Part shown: one piece after another, positions 22,991 through 34,840 of the stretch
Numbering within the stretch: position 1 is the stretch's first letter
Layout of the letters: each line of letters begins with the position of its first letter
Assembly: GCA_958298945.1 (NCBI GenBank)
Contig: OY282605.1
Coordinates: forward strand, 30,296,811-30,360,810
Direction of reading: 5' to 3'
Length of the DNA: 64,000 nt
Origin: Atherix ibis
Taxonomy: Eukaryota; Arthropoda; Insecta; Diptera; Athericidae
Notes under the pieces: generated by a model
What the model was told of the DNA's origin: nothing
The model's input: the letters and a program-made list of their open reading frames with translations, nothing else
Databases searched by the model: none
Translations under genes and position numbers: made by a program

Positions 22991-25629
22991 CCGCTTTAAA
23001 TGTGATAATCTTATCGGTATAATTTCTACTCTTCAACTATTTTATTCAATTCAGTTTTTTTATTCAATTAAAAAATGAACAATTCGAATAAGAACTAAAA
23101 TTAAATATGATCTAATAATGTGTTGACAATATATCCTTATCCACAGGAATTTCAAGTGTTGAGGTGTTTTTTCTTTATATATATTTTTACTATTAAATAA
23201 TATTTTTTATTTTTAAATATTATGTGTGAAAAAATTCAATTAAGAAAATAAGATTTTTCCTAAAAAAAAAATTTAATTTTCATTAGTCAAAGTGAGATTT
23301 GCTAAAAAGTGAAAATATTAATAAAAAACAATGTTAGTAAGCTTATTAAAAAATAATAATTATATATATTAACCATCTTAAATAAAAAAATATATAAAAT
23401 TATGTGTTAATTACGTATTAATGTTAAAAATTCTATTCAAAAATTATTTTTTTTTCGAAAAATTTCAATTCCAACTGGTAAAAAGGTAAAGTGCTAAAAA
23501 TATAAATAATAAAAAAATTTCTAATAAATACTAGAATATGTTTAAACTTAAATACGTTTTCTAATTAAAATCAAAAATTTGAAAATATTTAAAAAACTAA
23601 ATAGAAATTTTTCTAAAAAGTTCAAATTCGACACAATTTGAACAAAAATATATTTTCCCTATTATTTTAAAAATAATACAAAAAAAATTAAATATTTTAA
23701 TTTTATTTTTAACCAAAAAAAAAAACTATAAAAGCTATAATTTGACAAATTTCTAACCAAAAACAAAAATTTATTAACTAAAAACCAGAGACCCTTACTG
23801 ATTAATTAATTACTAGCGGTGAGTGAGAATAATTTTTTTTTTGTCGAATTATCAAAAGAGTGGGCATAAAAATTTAATAAACCAAAAATATTTTCGTGGA
23901 AAAACAGACAATTTTCTTTTATGATAAAAGTTAGTCCAGTTGATTTAAATATTATATGTAGTCTAAAATAAGTTGAAAATAAATACGAATAAAGTAAATT
24001 TTCAAACATAAAAATTCCCCAAAACTAATAATGAGTGGGTAGTTTTTTTTTTGGAGAATAATTACCCCCTATTTTTAAAGGAAAATCATGAGTATTTTTA
24101 ATATAAAGAAAAAATGGAAGAAAAAAGGAAGATGACAAATGGTGGTTGAAAAATTGTAATTAACTAAATGAGTTTCAGTAATTGTTTTCTCAGTTTATAA
24201 TCTTTTCAGTGCTTTTATAATAATAATAATTAATAGAAGAAGAAAAAAAAAGTTTATTTTCAGTGAATTTCTTTATTAATATTGAAGCAAAGCTTTCGAA
24301 ATTCTTTGTGATCTACTCCAAAAATTAGTTTCGGGTTGCTTTTTAAGTTATCTATGACAACAGAAAAACTGGTAGATATTAAATAAACCGAAAAGATATT
24401 CTTTTTTCAGTAAAATAAAAAATAAATGATGTTCATTTTTATATAATATTCATAATTAAAAAAAAAATACCTAAAAAAAACATGTTTAATTTAGAACTGA
24501 TAGAAAAACTCAAATTAAAAGTCAAAGCAGTTTTAATATTTTACCAAAGGCCCAGTACTAAGGGAGGATAAATGTTTCAGTTTATTATGGATTTTGAATG
24601 GAGCTCATGCAGTAATGTGGGTATACTAATTATTCTCTTTTTGTATATTTTATGTTAAATATTTTTTGTTTGTTATTTTAATAAACGAGTTCAAGAAACT
24701 AATTGAAAAGTTCAAGACATTATCAGAAACCAACTAGTGGCATTACAATTTATTTATTCTAGATTGCAATTCTAATGACTGATATGTCTTTGGAATAATT
24801 CACATAGTACGAGTATGGTATAAAAATGCATTTCGATGCACATGAGAAATCAGTGAAGAAGATTTTTATCTTACAGATAGATGAATTTAGATTATTTTGT
24901 AACATAGTATAAATAAAGATACAGTCGAGTATTTTAATTATTATTATTTTTTTAAAATAAATATACTCGCGGTATTTACGATGTTACAAACTTTTTAAAA
25001 ATTAAATATTTAAACGGAAACTTTCAATTTAAATGTAAGGCAGAATAGTAATACTTGATAACTTTTTAATTCTAAAAAAGGGGAAAAAAATTAAAAATAA
25101 TTTATTTGTAATTAACAAGGAAGTAGAAAAGCTACTAGTAGTTTTAATTAAATTGCTTAAAAATAATTTTTAGTAAATGGGAAAATTCTGTTTCTTAATA
25201 TTTCGTTTAGAAAAATTTCACTTAAAAATAAAATAAGATATTTGTCCAATTAGTAGTTAAAAAAGTACAGGCGCGTTATTTGATAAAAATAATAAATTTA
25301 TTTCTAAGAAAAAAAAATAAAATTCATTTAACATTAATTTTACCATTTACTATTATATATTTTATAACTTTTTAGTAATGTATTTAATTTAAAAAGAATT
25401 TCTATAAAGAAGGTGATTCTGCCGTAGCCACTTTTCGTACAAATTTTTTACCGGCGATTTGGGTCATTTTTCGCTTAGTTGGAACAGTCAATAAACAAAC
25501 TTAATCTTAAGACTTCAAAAGACCGTAAATGACTGTTAAAAAAATATTACAATAAATCCATAAACAAATACTGTTTAGTTTGCATTTTTTGTATTTCTTT
25601 GACTTTATTAAAAACTTCAGTTTGTAAAA
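22991..25629. other. long AT-rich stretch
   Basis: Highly A/T-rich; nothing recognised. GTGAGT at 23818 resembles a donor site, but no open frame leads into it. Confidence 0.4.
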
Positions 25630-26040
25630 AGTTCCGAAAATGCGTTGTTACCAGTTTTGATGATGCAAATTGTCCTCCAAGATCGTGCGATTTGACCATG
25701 TTAGACTTTTCATTGTAAAACTATTGTACATAAAACATCATATAAATATAAATAATTTTTATACTTATGATCATTTCAAAACCAACATCATCGGTCAAAA
25801 ATTGGCCGAAATACACCCCGAAATGTACGAAAATGTTATCAAAAATAACCTTAAATGGTTGGGGATTTTGCAAAAATATACATAATATTTATTTGAGTAA
25901 AGTTAAACTTTATATATAATGGCATGGTTTTAATAATTTAATTAATAAAAATTTTAATTAAAATTTATATATATAAATATATACAATTTTTATCTTTACT
26001 ATCCAAACTGTACATTGGATAGTCCATTGTGAGTAGTTGA
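25630..26040 (+). pseudogene. DD41D transposase relic, C-terminal part
   Basis: Plus-strand reading gives NCPPRSCDLTMLDF (25667-25708), the third catalytic block of DD41D transposases, followed in another frame by HFKTNIIGQKLAEIHPEM and NVIKNNLKWLGIL (to about 25870), the normal C-terminus. The non-coding tail (ATGGCATGGTTTT, later CCAAACTGTACATTGGAT) is also found, diverged, behind the relic at 34440. Everything before the third catalytic block is missing or unreadable. Confidence 0.65.
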
Positions 26041-28379
26041 AATTGAAATTTGATCCAACAAATTTCTGTACATAAAAACTTCAAATATTGAATTTTTAAT
26101 AATTTTTATAAAATACAAAAATATAAAATTTTTAAATAATTTCGTATTTTCTATTATAATAATAATTCTTCCCTTAATTCTAAGGCATTAACCATAGCAT
26201 CAAGACCGTAAAGATATTTTGAAAGTTTTCAACAATTTAAATTTTTTTTTTTGTTTAATTTTTTATTTTAACCTTATTTTTAATATAAAAATTTTAAATA
26301 TTTAGCAGCTCTTTTCCATCCTAGCAGTTTAAACTAATGTTTGACCTGACATTGGAAATATTTATAAATGATTAAATTATCATGTGGGGTTCCTCAATTT
26401 TTTGTATTGATTAAAAACAGAAAATTAAGAAAAAAAAATTAATTTTACAAGAAAACCTGAATTTTTTTTTCTTATATTTAAAATTAAAATTTTTTACTTT
26501 AATAAATTCGAAGACAATAAAAAAAAAACTTTGTCGTACGCTTTTTGATATTATATAAAAAAAAAATTTGGAAATATTTTGTTCAAACTTTTCTTAACAA
26601 AAGTAAATATTTACACTTCCTATTTCTATATAAGAAAATTTAGTGAGTACATCAGAAAATAGATAATTTTTAATCAATATACTAGAGGAAAATAGAGTAA
26701 AGAAGAAAAATTACTATAACACCTGTACTATAGAAAGTTTTCGTTTCTTAGGAAATTCTCTAAGATGTTGTACATGTTTGCGATGGAGGAAATTGCAAAA
26801 GATTGTTTCAACTCTGAAGGTAATAGTCCCCAAGATGGGAACGTGTATAGAATATGAACAGACAGAAATATTCACGTACAAGCATACATCCATACCCAGT
26901 TGGGTAGATAAACCGAAAGTGTATCGCCGATTTGAAACTATTGGAAGACAGTAAGATACAGGGTGAAGTCGAAGCTCAGGTGTGAATATGGACTACGTAC
27001 ACCATTATGACCTGTCTTTATAGAATTTCACGTAATTGTGCAATAAATCAAGAGGAAAACTTTAAAACAATACCTGATGCACTTTGAGTTTTATTTAAAA
27101 ATTCTATGTCTCTCATGGAATGTAAGCGCTCACGGAAAGTACGATCGTACCTGAAGACTAGTTGTTGGCTACCTTATTGGTCGGAATTTCCGATGTTTGG
27201 CTGAATGGGGTAGTAAAAGGGTTGGTTACTTACAAGTAGTTACTTAGAGTTTTCTGTTCGTAGAGTTTGCTTTTGGCTTAAACGACAAGCTTGCACTTGA
27301 CAGACAGTATTTTGTAAGTGCTAGTCGTTGACGAATGTTAAGGTATACCATATGTCGTTGCCAAAATCATCCTTCAAATTTACCAAAACCATAAAATATT
27401 CCCATTTGTATAATAAAGTTGGTAGCAATGTTAATTTAAAACAGTAAATAAATAATTCAAATTCAGGGTTTGTCAAATGTCATTCGTTTCGATTGTACAA
27501 TGTTAAATGATTGTGGGTATTTCAATTAATTGAAGAGTTGCTTACAGAAATACAAATAAAAAACCTTTAATGGAAGAAAAACTGAAAGTTAACTGAAATA
27601 TTTTATAAGAAATTAAATGTTCGTAAAGAAATTTTTATTTTCAATGGACTCATAAATATCACTTGCGGTATAAATGAATGGCATTGTCCCTCATTTACAA
27701 TTTTTAATTGGTGAAATTATTTAAATTACTTATTGTGATGAAAAGTTTGAGATTAAGTATGAAGAAGTCTGTTTTGGACAAGATTTTTCAATTTCTATAG
27801 TAAAAACTTTTTTAAGCTTAAGAGAAAATAACTAAATTTAATCATAATTTTAAATCTGAAACTGTTTTATAAAAATTTTAAATATCATAAATATATTACC
27901 ATATTTGGATTTAATTTTTCATAGCAAAAATCTTGTTCTTTCTATTGTAAATTTATCACTGCACAATTAACTTCTATAAAATTTAGCATTACAATTATGA
28001 CCTCGTAAATACATATTTTAGAATATCATAAATACTGCGTTTGGTAAGAAAATTTTGACAGAATTGCAACATCCAAAATCTGGGCTTCACTAATTCGATG
28101 ATAGCCTAACATAACAATTACGAAACCATCATTGTAAGCTTTAACTAAACTATAAATGGCGGTCTTATTAATCGGAAAATCGGTACACAAATTGGCAAAT
28201 TAGTACATGATCTCATTAATCGAATAATAAGCATTCTAATTTATCAGATTATGCATGTTAGTATAAACTTTCATTTCGGTCAGTTAGTTACTGATAGATT
28301 GATGATGGTAGCCCAATATTATTATCTATTACATTAAATAAAATACTTTCAAATAAATAACAAATTTTGAATTGAATAT
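26041..28379. other. spacer, partly higher complexity
   Basis: About 26740-27400 is less A/T-rich than the surroundings but gives no long frame, splice pair or transposon motif that I recognise. The rest is A/T-rich. Confidence 0.4.
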
Positions 28380-30560
28380 TGAAATCGTTTTTTTGTTTAA
28401 TTTTTTAAATTTACCATTTGTATTTTTGAATTTTAGACTTTTTTTAAAATTTTACATTTTTTAACATTTTAAGTTTTTATATTTTGAAAATTTTTTTTTT
28501 ATTCAGAATGTGTAGTTTTTAAAAACAAAAATTTTCAAATTTTCAAATTTTAGAAATTTTGTAACTTTTAAGATTTTTAAAATTTTTGGAAATTTTTAAT
28601 ATTTTTGGATTTTTTAAATTTTTGAAATTTTTTACAATTTTTTAAATTTTTAAGTTTTGGAACTTTTAAAATTTTTTAAATATTTGAAACTTTTAGAATT
28701 TTTGAGGTTTTGTAATTTTTTAAGAGTATTTTTTTTTAAATTTAAAGAAATTTAATTTTTTTTAAATACGTGTGATTTAAATTTATTTAAATATTTAGAA
28801 TTTTTTAAATTTTTTAAATTTATTGCAATTATAAAAAATTTTGACATTTTTGAAATTTTTAAAATTTTTTTTTTTTTTTTTTTAAATTATAGAAATTTTT
28901 TAGATTTTTTAAAAACTATTTTTGTTTTGAATTTTTGAATTGTTAGAATTTTTAGAATTTCAGGAAATTTTTGAATATTGAAAAAGTTTTCGAATTTTTA
29001 GTCTTGTTAGAAATTTTCAAATTTTTGCAATATTTTTGACGTTTTTGGCATTTTTGTAATTTTAAAAATTTTTGGAAATTATAAATTTTTGAAACTAATG
29101 CAAACTCTTGGAATTTTTGGGAATTTTTGATTTTTGATTTTTCAAATAGTTAGGATTTTATATTTTGTGAATTTTAGAGTCTTAAAATTTTTGAATTTAT
29201 TAAATTTTTGAAATTTCTAAAATTTAAAATTTTTTTTATGAAATAAATGAAATAATTTGAATTTTTGTTTTTTTTTGAGATTTCATATTTTAAATTTTTT
29301 GGTTTTGTTAGAAATTTTCAAATTCTTGAAACATTTAAGAATTTTTTTGACGTTTTTGGCAGTTTTGCCATTTTTGAAATTTTTGAAAATATTAAATTTT
29401 TGAAATTTTTAAAACTATAATTTTTTGCGCTTTTAAAATTTTTGTGTATTTTGGAACTCTTAGAATTTTTGAAATTTGAATTTTTGTATTTTTCTGTTTT
29501 TCTGAGATTTCAAATTTTAAGTTTTTGAATTGTTAAAATTTTTGTAATTTTTGGAACTCTTAGAATTTTTGAAATTTGAATTTTTGTATTTTTCTGTTTT
29601 TTTTTTAAAATTCCAAATTTTAAATTTGTGAATTGTTAAAATTTTTAGCATTTCAGGAATATTGTAAAAGGCTTTGAATTCTTGGGCTTATTAGAATTTT
29701 TAAAATTTGAATTTTTGTATTTTTCTGTTTTTCTGAGATTTCAAATTTTAAGTTTTTGAATTGTTAAAATTTTTGTAATTTTTGGAACTCTTAGAATTTT
29801 TGAAATTTGAATTTTTGTATTTTTCTGTTTTTTTTTTGAAATTCCAAATTTTAAATTTGTGAATTGTTAAAATTTTTAGCATTTCAGGAATATTGTAAAA
29901 GGCTTTGAATTCTTCGGCTTATTAACATTTTTAAAATTTTTGCAATATTTTAGAATTTTTGATGTTTTTGGCATTTTTGTAATTTTTAAAACTTTTAAAA
30001 ATATTACATTTTTGAAATTTTTGGAACTTTTGGAATTTTTGGAATTTTTGATTTTTTGATTTTTCAAATAGTTGAGATTTTGAATTTTGTGGATTTTAGA
30101 ATCTGAGATTTTTGAATTTATTAAATTTTTGAAATTTCTGAATTTAAATTTTTTTTTTTGAAAATACCAAAATAATCTGAATTTTTGTGATTTTTGGATT
30201 TTTGAAATTTAATTAATTTTTGTATCATTAATTTTTAAATTTTTTTTTTTTTTAATTTTGAATTTTCAATTTTTTGAATATAACAATTTTTTTTTCTTTT
30301 TTTAATTATGAATTTTTAATTTTTTGTTTTTAAATTTTAGATTTGTTTTTCTTTTTTTTTAAATTTCGAAATTTTAATTTTTTAATTATTTAAGTTTGAA
30401 AATTTTTTTCTTTCAGTTTTGAATTTTGTTATAATTTTGTATTTTTAAACTTTTAAATTTTTGGGTTTTTTTCTATTTTCTTAAATTTTAAGATTTTTTA
30501 ATTTTGAAATATTTGAATTGAAAATATTTTAAGTTATTTTTTTCAAATTTCACTTTTTCG
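28380..30560. repeat. T-rich low-complexity array with internal tandem duplications
   Basis: About 2.2 kb made of TTTTTGAAATTTT-like words, with T strongly on the plus strand. A clean 231-bp tandem duplication covers about 29460-29690 and 29691-29921 (TTTTTGTATTTTTCTGTTTT at 29481 and 29712; ATTGTAAAAGGCTTTGAATT at 29661 and 29892). The words GACGTTTTTGGCA or GATGTTTTTGGCA recur at about 29039, 29349 and 29968, so larger units are also repeated. Confidence 0.8.
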
Positions 30561-32388
30561 AATATCTGGACTTTCATTATTTTATAATATTAAATATTTT
30601 AATATTATAGCAAAAATATTTGCAGCCAACCACCATTTTTCATTATCTATAAAAGACTATTATTTTTATAATGCCTTCTTAATGACAGTTAAAAATCTTC
30701 AATTAAAAATTGAATATTTTTTAGGTGGGTCATGAACGAGAGTTGGAATAAGTTTGTAACTATTTTATAATTAATATTATTCTATTCAGGAAAAGTTTTT
30801 CGTAACCGTTTATTTATTATAATCTGTTTATTTGGCTGGTTTTCTTCAAAAAAACTTTTCAAAAATTACACTTCAATATTAAAACTTTGACCTGCATAAG
30901 ATAATTTTGCTTTTGTTTGTTATTATTATTATTTTTTTTTACAAAATAAGATTGAGTATAGCAAGTACGAGTTTAGTTAGCAGAATAAACTTATTGAAAC
31001 AATGGAATCTAATTCCCACCAGCACTGGCTGCAAATAAAAATACCTTAAGGAAGGAGAAACAAGAGTTTAATTAAAGATTTCACTTCAGTGTGGAAAAGT
31101 TGAAAATGCTGTGGGAAATCTGACTGCAACTGTCGAAAGTTAGTAGTCTCAACTTAATTTACGATCATCACCAATACTATGAAAACATCGCCATATACGA
31201 AATTCTGTAATAGTTTGAAGGTGAATAACTTTGAAAAGGTTTAACGCAATTTTTCAACAAGAAAAACAACATCGTCTATTTAAAAGAAAATATTCTATTG
31301 AAAATGAACAGCCAGAAGAAGTCTAAGTAGAATTTTACTCGAATTTTGTTCAATAACTACTGTAAATTTATTGAAAATCGAAATCCCTAAAAATAATTTA
31401 TTAAAAAATCAATAAAATAATTTTTTTTTTTAAATTTGTTACGGATTTGTTCGAACATTAGTAGTGATTTCGAAATTAAAGTTGAATAATAATTTTATTA
31501 TCGAATATTATAGAAAATGTTATTCTTTGGAAAATATTAAATTTGATTAAAGAAGCTTAGTAGAGAAAAGTTTTTTATTTCTTTTCATTTTTGTTATTAA
31601 TCAAAATACATGTAGTCTTCTTAATTTCATTTTCATATATGTTTTTGTATGTATTCTTAAATATAAATTAATTTAATAGTGTTATTGGAATGGATACAGA
31701 ATTCTTATCTATTCTTAAGCTTAAAAGCTTAGATTTTGAGTCCTGGCTACTTTGGATTTACTGCAAAATAAATTGTTTACCCATCTGTATATAATTCGTA
31801 AAAAAATTCTAATTTTAAATTTTTTTATCAACTGATAGTGGAATTTTACATTAATTAAAATTTATTTATGAATAATAGATATTATTTTGAACTTTATTTC
31901 CAAAACATATTAAACAGGGTAGTACAGGGTGGTTATTGAAAACTTAATGATGTGAACAAAAATATGTAGAGTAATGCTTAGATTATTTGAAACTTGGAGA
32001 GTAAAAATTTTAAATTTATTATGTAGCAATTTTTTGATGACACCTAATTGAGGGCGAATGGATCCTCAAGGATACTCTTTTTGGAAGATCGCAGACTGAT
32101 TTAGTTTTTTTCAATTAGGGCGATTAGGTTCAGAATCATTTTATCGGTCAGAGATACTCCAATATTAAAATGTTGCTAGCAAATTTTCTGAGTTTGAATT
32201 ATTGATATTTTGCTAGAATAAAATAATTCAATGAGTTTTTGTCATTACTAGATATCATATATAAGCATTTTGATCTGCTAGAGATGCTCTGTATTCTATA
32301 AAAAATTAAGTAAAAACTATTGAAAATGAAGAAAGCCTTCAGTTTCTTAGTGGCCACCTTGTTTTACTAACATAAAATCCTGCTAATA
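30561..32388. other. AT-rich spacer
   Basis: No gene recognised. ACAGGGTGGTTATTGAAAAC at about 31926 resembles a transposon end, but I found no partner. Confidence 0.35.
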
Positions 32389-33692
32389 TAGGGATTCCGA
32401 ATAAGAATGATATAATTTCTTTTTAAAAAAAATACACTAATTGTTAAGGAAATTCAAATGTTTTTAATTTAATGTGAAGTGCAATCGATACAATTAAGTT
32501 CTGAATAAAATGTCATTCAAATGGCCTCCACGACTTCTTTTGCAGGAAAGAATTCCATGAACCCAATTTTCGAGCACTTTTTCCACTAAATCAAGTCGTA
32601 TGTCATGAATAGCACGTTCAATATTGACTTCTAAAGCTTGAAGAAAGTCTGGTTTATTGTTAAAGACCAATGACTTCAAATAACCCTACAAGAAATAGTC
32701 TAATGGTGTTAAATCACAACTTCTTGTAGCCCATTCAATGTCACAATTTCTTGAAATAATCGAATCTCCAAACTTTTCTCGCAATAATTCGGTTGTTGTA
32801 TGTGCTGTGTGGCACGTAGCCCCGTCTTGTTGGAACCAGATATTGTCAAGATCAACTTCTTCCAATTTCGGCCATAAAAGGTTGGTTATCATCGATCTAT
32901 ACCGCTGTCCATTGACAGTAACGGTGTTATCAGCTTCATTTCGAAAGAAGTATGGACCGATGATTCCACCAGACTAAAAACCACACCAAACTGTCAATTA
33001 AGGTGAATGTAATGGGTGTTCATGAATAATTTGTGGATTTTCTTCGCACCAGAATGGACAGTTTTGTTTATTTACCGCACCACTCAGTTGAAAGTGAGCC
33101 CCATCGGAGGAGATGATTTTCTTAAAAAAGTCGTTATTGTTTTCAAGTTATTCCAAGACAAAATCAGCAAATTCACGATGTTTACGATGGTCCAATGGTC
33201 TCAGTTCTTGAGTGATAAGAATTTTATACGGATGCAAGCCCAAATCCTTTCTAAAAATCCTCCAGGTTGTGATTTGAGACAGTCCCAATTCTTGAGAACG
33301 TCTTGGAATCGACAAATTGCGGTCTTCAGCAACACTTGCCTGAACGGCAGCAATATTTTCATAACTTAGAGCGGTTCTTTGTTTGATTGGCACTTGAACA
33401 TTATGTTAAGAAAATTTACGCTCGAAATTTTTAACAATTCGACGAATAGCGAGCACAGTTGGACGATTATTACGAACATAAAATGGTAAAAGCGCACGAT
33501 AAGTTGCAATTGGAGAACGATTATTTTGATAATAAAATTGAATAATTTGTAAACGTTCTTCGTCCATATATCTCTCCATGATGAAATTGTAAACATTACT
33601 TAATACAATGAAAAAAAAAAAACAGATCATAACGTATTACAAATAGCCGAAACGTTACTTAGAAATCATATCACTCTTATTAGAAAACCCTT
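32389..33692 (-). mobile_element. DD41D Tc1/mariner element, full length, degenerate
   Basis: The element is 1304 bp. The left end is TAGGGATTCCGAATAAGAAT; the right end is the complement of AAGGGTTTTCTAATAAGAGT. TA flanks lie at 32387-32388 and 33693-33694. It is alignable by eye along its whole length with 8626-9909, with scattered substitutions and short indels. Confidence 0.9.
32494..33630 (-). pseudogene. DD41D transposase, frameshifts and stops
   Basis: N-terminal helix-turn-helix piece at 33406-33630 (DEERLQIIQFYYQNNRSP). Second DNA-binding piece at 33148-33393 (RRSQELGLSQITTWRIF). Catalytic piece at 32686-32892 has FQQDGATCHTA and, 41 residues on, the third Asp in CDLTPLDYFL. A stop replaces the Trp after this block. 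The C-terminal piece is 32494-32679 (VLENWVHGI). Unlike its sister at 8715-9847, the second and third catalytic Asp are both kept, but the frame is broken several times. Confidence 0.87.
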
Positions 33693-33694
33693 TA

Positions 33695-34439
33695 TATAAC
33701 ACCGAATATTAAAAGAGTTTAACATACTCAGAAGGTGGTCATAGTTTGTAGTTTAAAATAAATTTAATGCAATTGACTCCCGATAAAGGATATATGTGTA
33801 TTATACATGTTTTAGTCTCTACTTAAATAAAAGAAAATATTTAGAAAAGAAAATTTGAAATAGTAGTTCAACTTTTAATTTAATTATTTAAAATAAAATT
33901 AATCTGAAAAGGACTCAAAAAAATATTTTCTTAAAATTTTGAAATGAAAAATTCGACTTTAGGAAACTATTTAACTATTTTCTAATTTCGAAAATATAAT
34001 TATGTAATTTATCAATAGAATAATAAATACGTGTATAATAAAAAAGTTTATTGTTTTGTAAAATATTAATTGCCATTTAATAATAAAGATTGATTTATTG
34101 ACTTGAAAAATATCGACAAAAATTCAGGTAGATAGGTTTTATGTGCTGATTTTTTGATCAAAATATTTTTGAGCGAGAATGTTCATTTTTCGCTCGCTAG
34201 ATAAATCAATTAACGTAAACTATCATTTATGTGGCTTTAAAAACCCACAATGAACTATAAAAAAGCCATTATATCTGCAAAAACTAACTTTTGAGTGTGG
34301 ATTTTTACCTGAATGTGTCATTTACCCAGTATTTCTTGGAAAATAAAGAAGCCGGAGCCATTTCTATTACCGCCATTTCTGAGCAATAACCAAATATTTT
34401 TTGTCCAAAAATTAAAAACTTTAAACTACAAAATATGAT
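33695..34439. other. AT-rich spacer
   Basis: Nothing recognised; it may contain unreadable earlier parts of the relic to the right. Confidence 0.4.
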
Positions 34440-34840
34440 GAATTTTCGTCAGAAATTCTGCGGACGCATAATTTTAAAATGTGCTAATGTCAATTGGCAT
34501 TCCAGATCATGCAATTTGACGACTCTGGACTCTTTTCGTAAAACTTTTCTTCAAATTATATTTATTTAGATAATTATTAAACTTAAGAACATTTAAAAAG
34601 TTATCATCCATCAGGTCATGTCTAATATACAGATTGAAATGTGAGCAAAAGTTATCAAAAACTATCCCAATTTCGAGTACAGCAAGAAATTTTTTGTATA
34701 CCATTTAAATAAAAATATAATTCATAGAATATGGCAAGGTTTTCCTTAATAAAAAAAATAAATATTTTTTATTAAATTATAGATTTCAAATCTCTTTAAT
34801 TATACTATACATTCCAAAGCCCAAATTGGATTATTCTGTA
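34440..34840 (+). pseudogene. DD41D transposase relic, C-terminal part
   Basis: Plus-strand reading gives NVNWHSRSCNLTTLDS (about 34485-34532), corresponding to the WPPRSCDLTPLDF block with the first Asp changed to Asn. Further on come KVIIHQVMSNIQIEM and AKVIKNYPN (to about 34675). The tail ATGGCAAGGTTTT and CCAAATTGGAT matches the relic at 25630, so the two are copies of one family. Heavily mutated. Confidence 0.6.

Noticed and set aside
29876..30067. Lys/Asn-rich 63-codon frame
   Set aside because: Lies in the T-rich low-complexity array and consists of its repeated words.
31926..31960. Sequence resembling a transposon end (ACAGGGTGGTTATTG)
   Set aside because: No inverted partner or transposase motif was found nearby.
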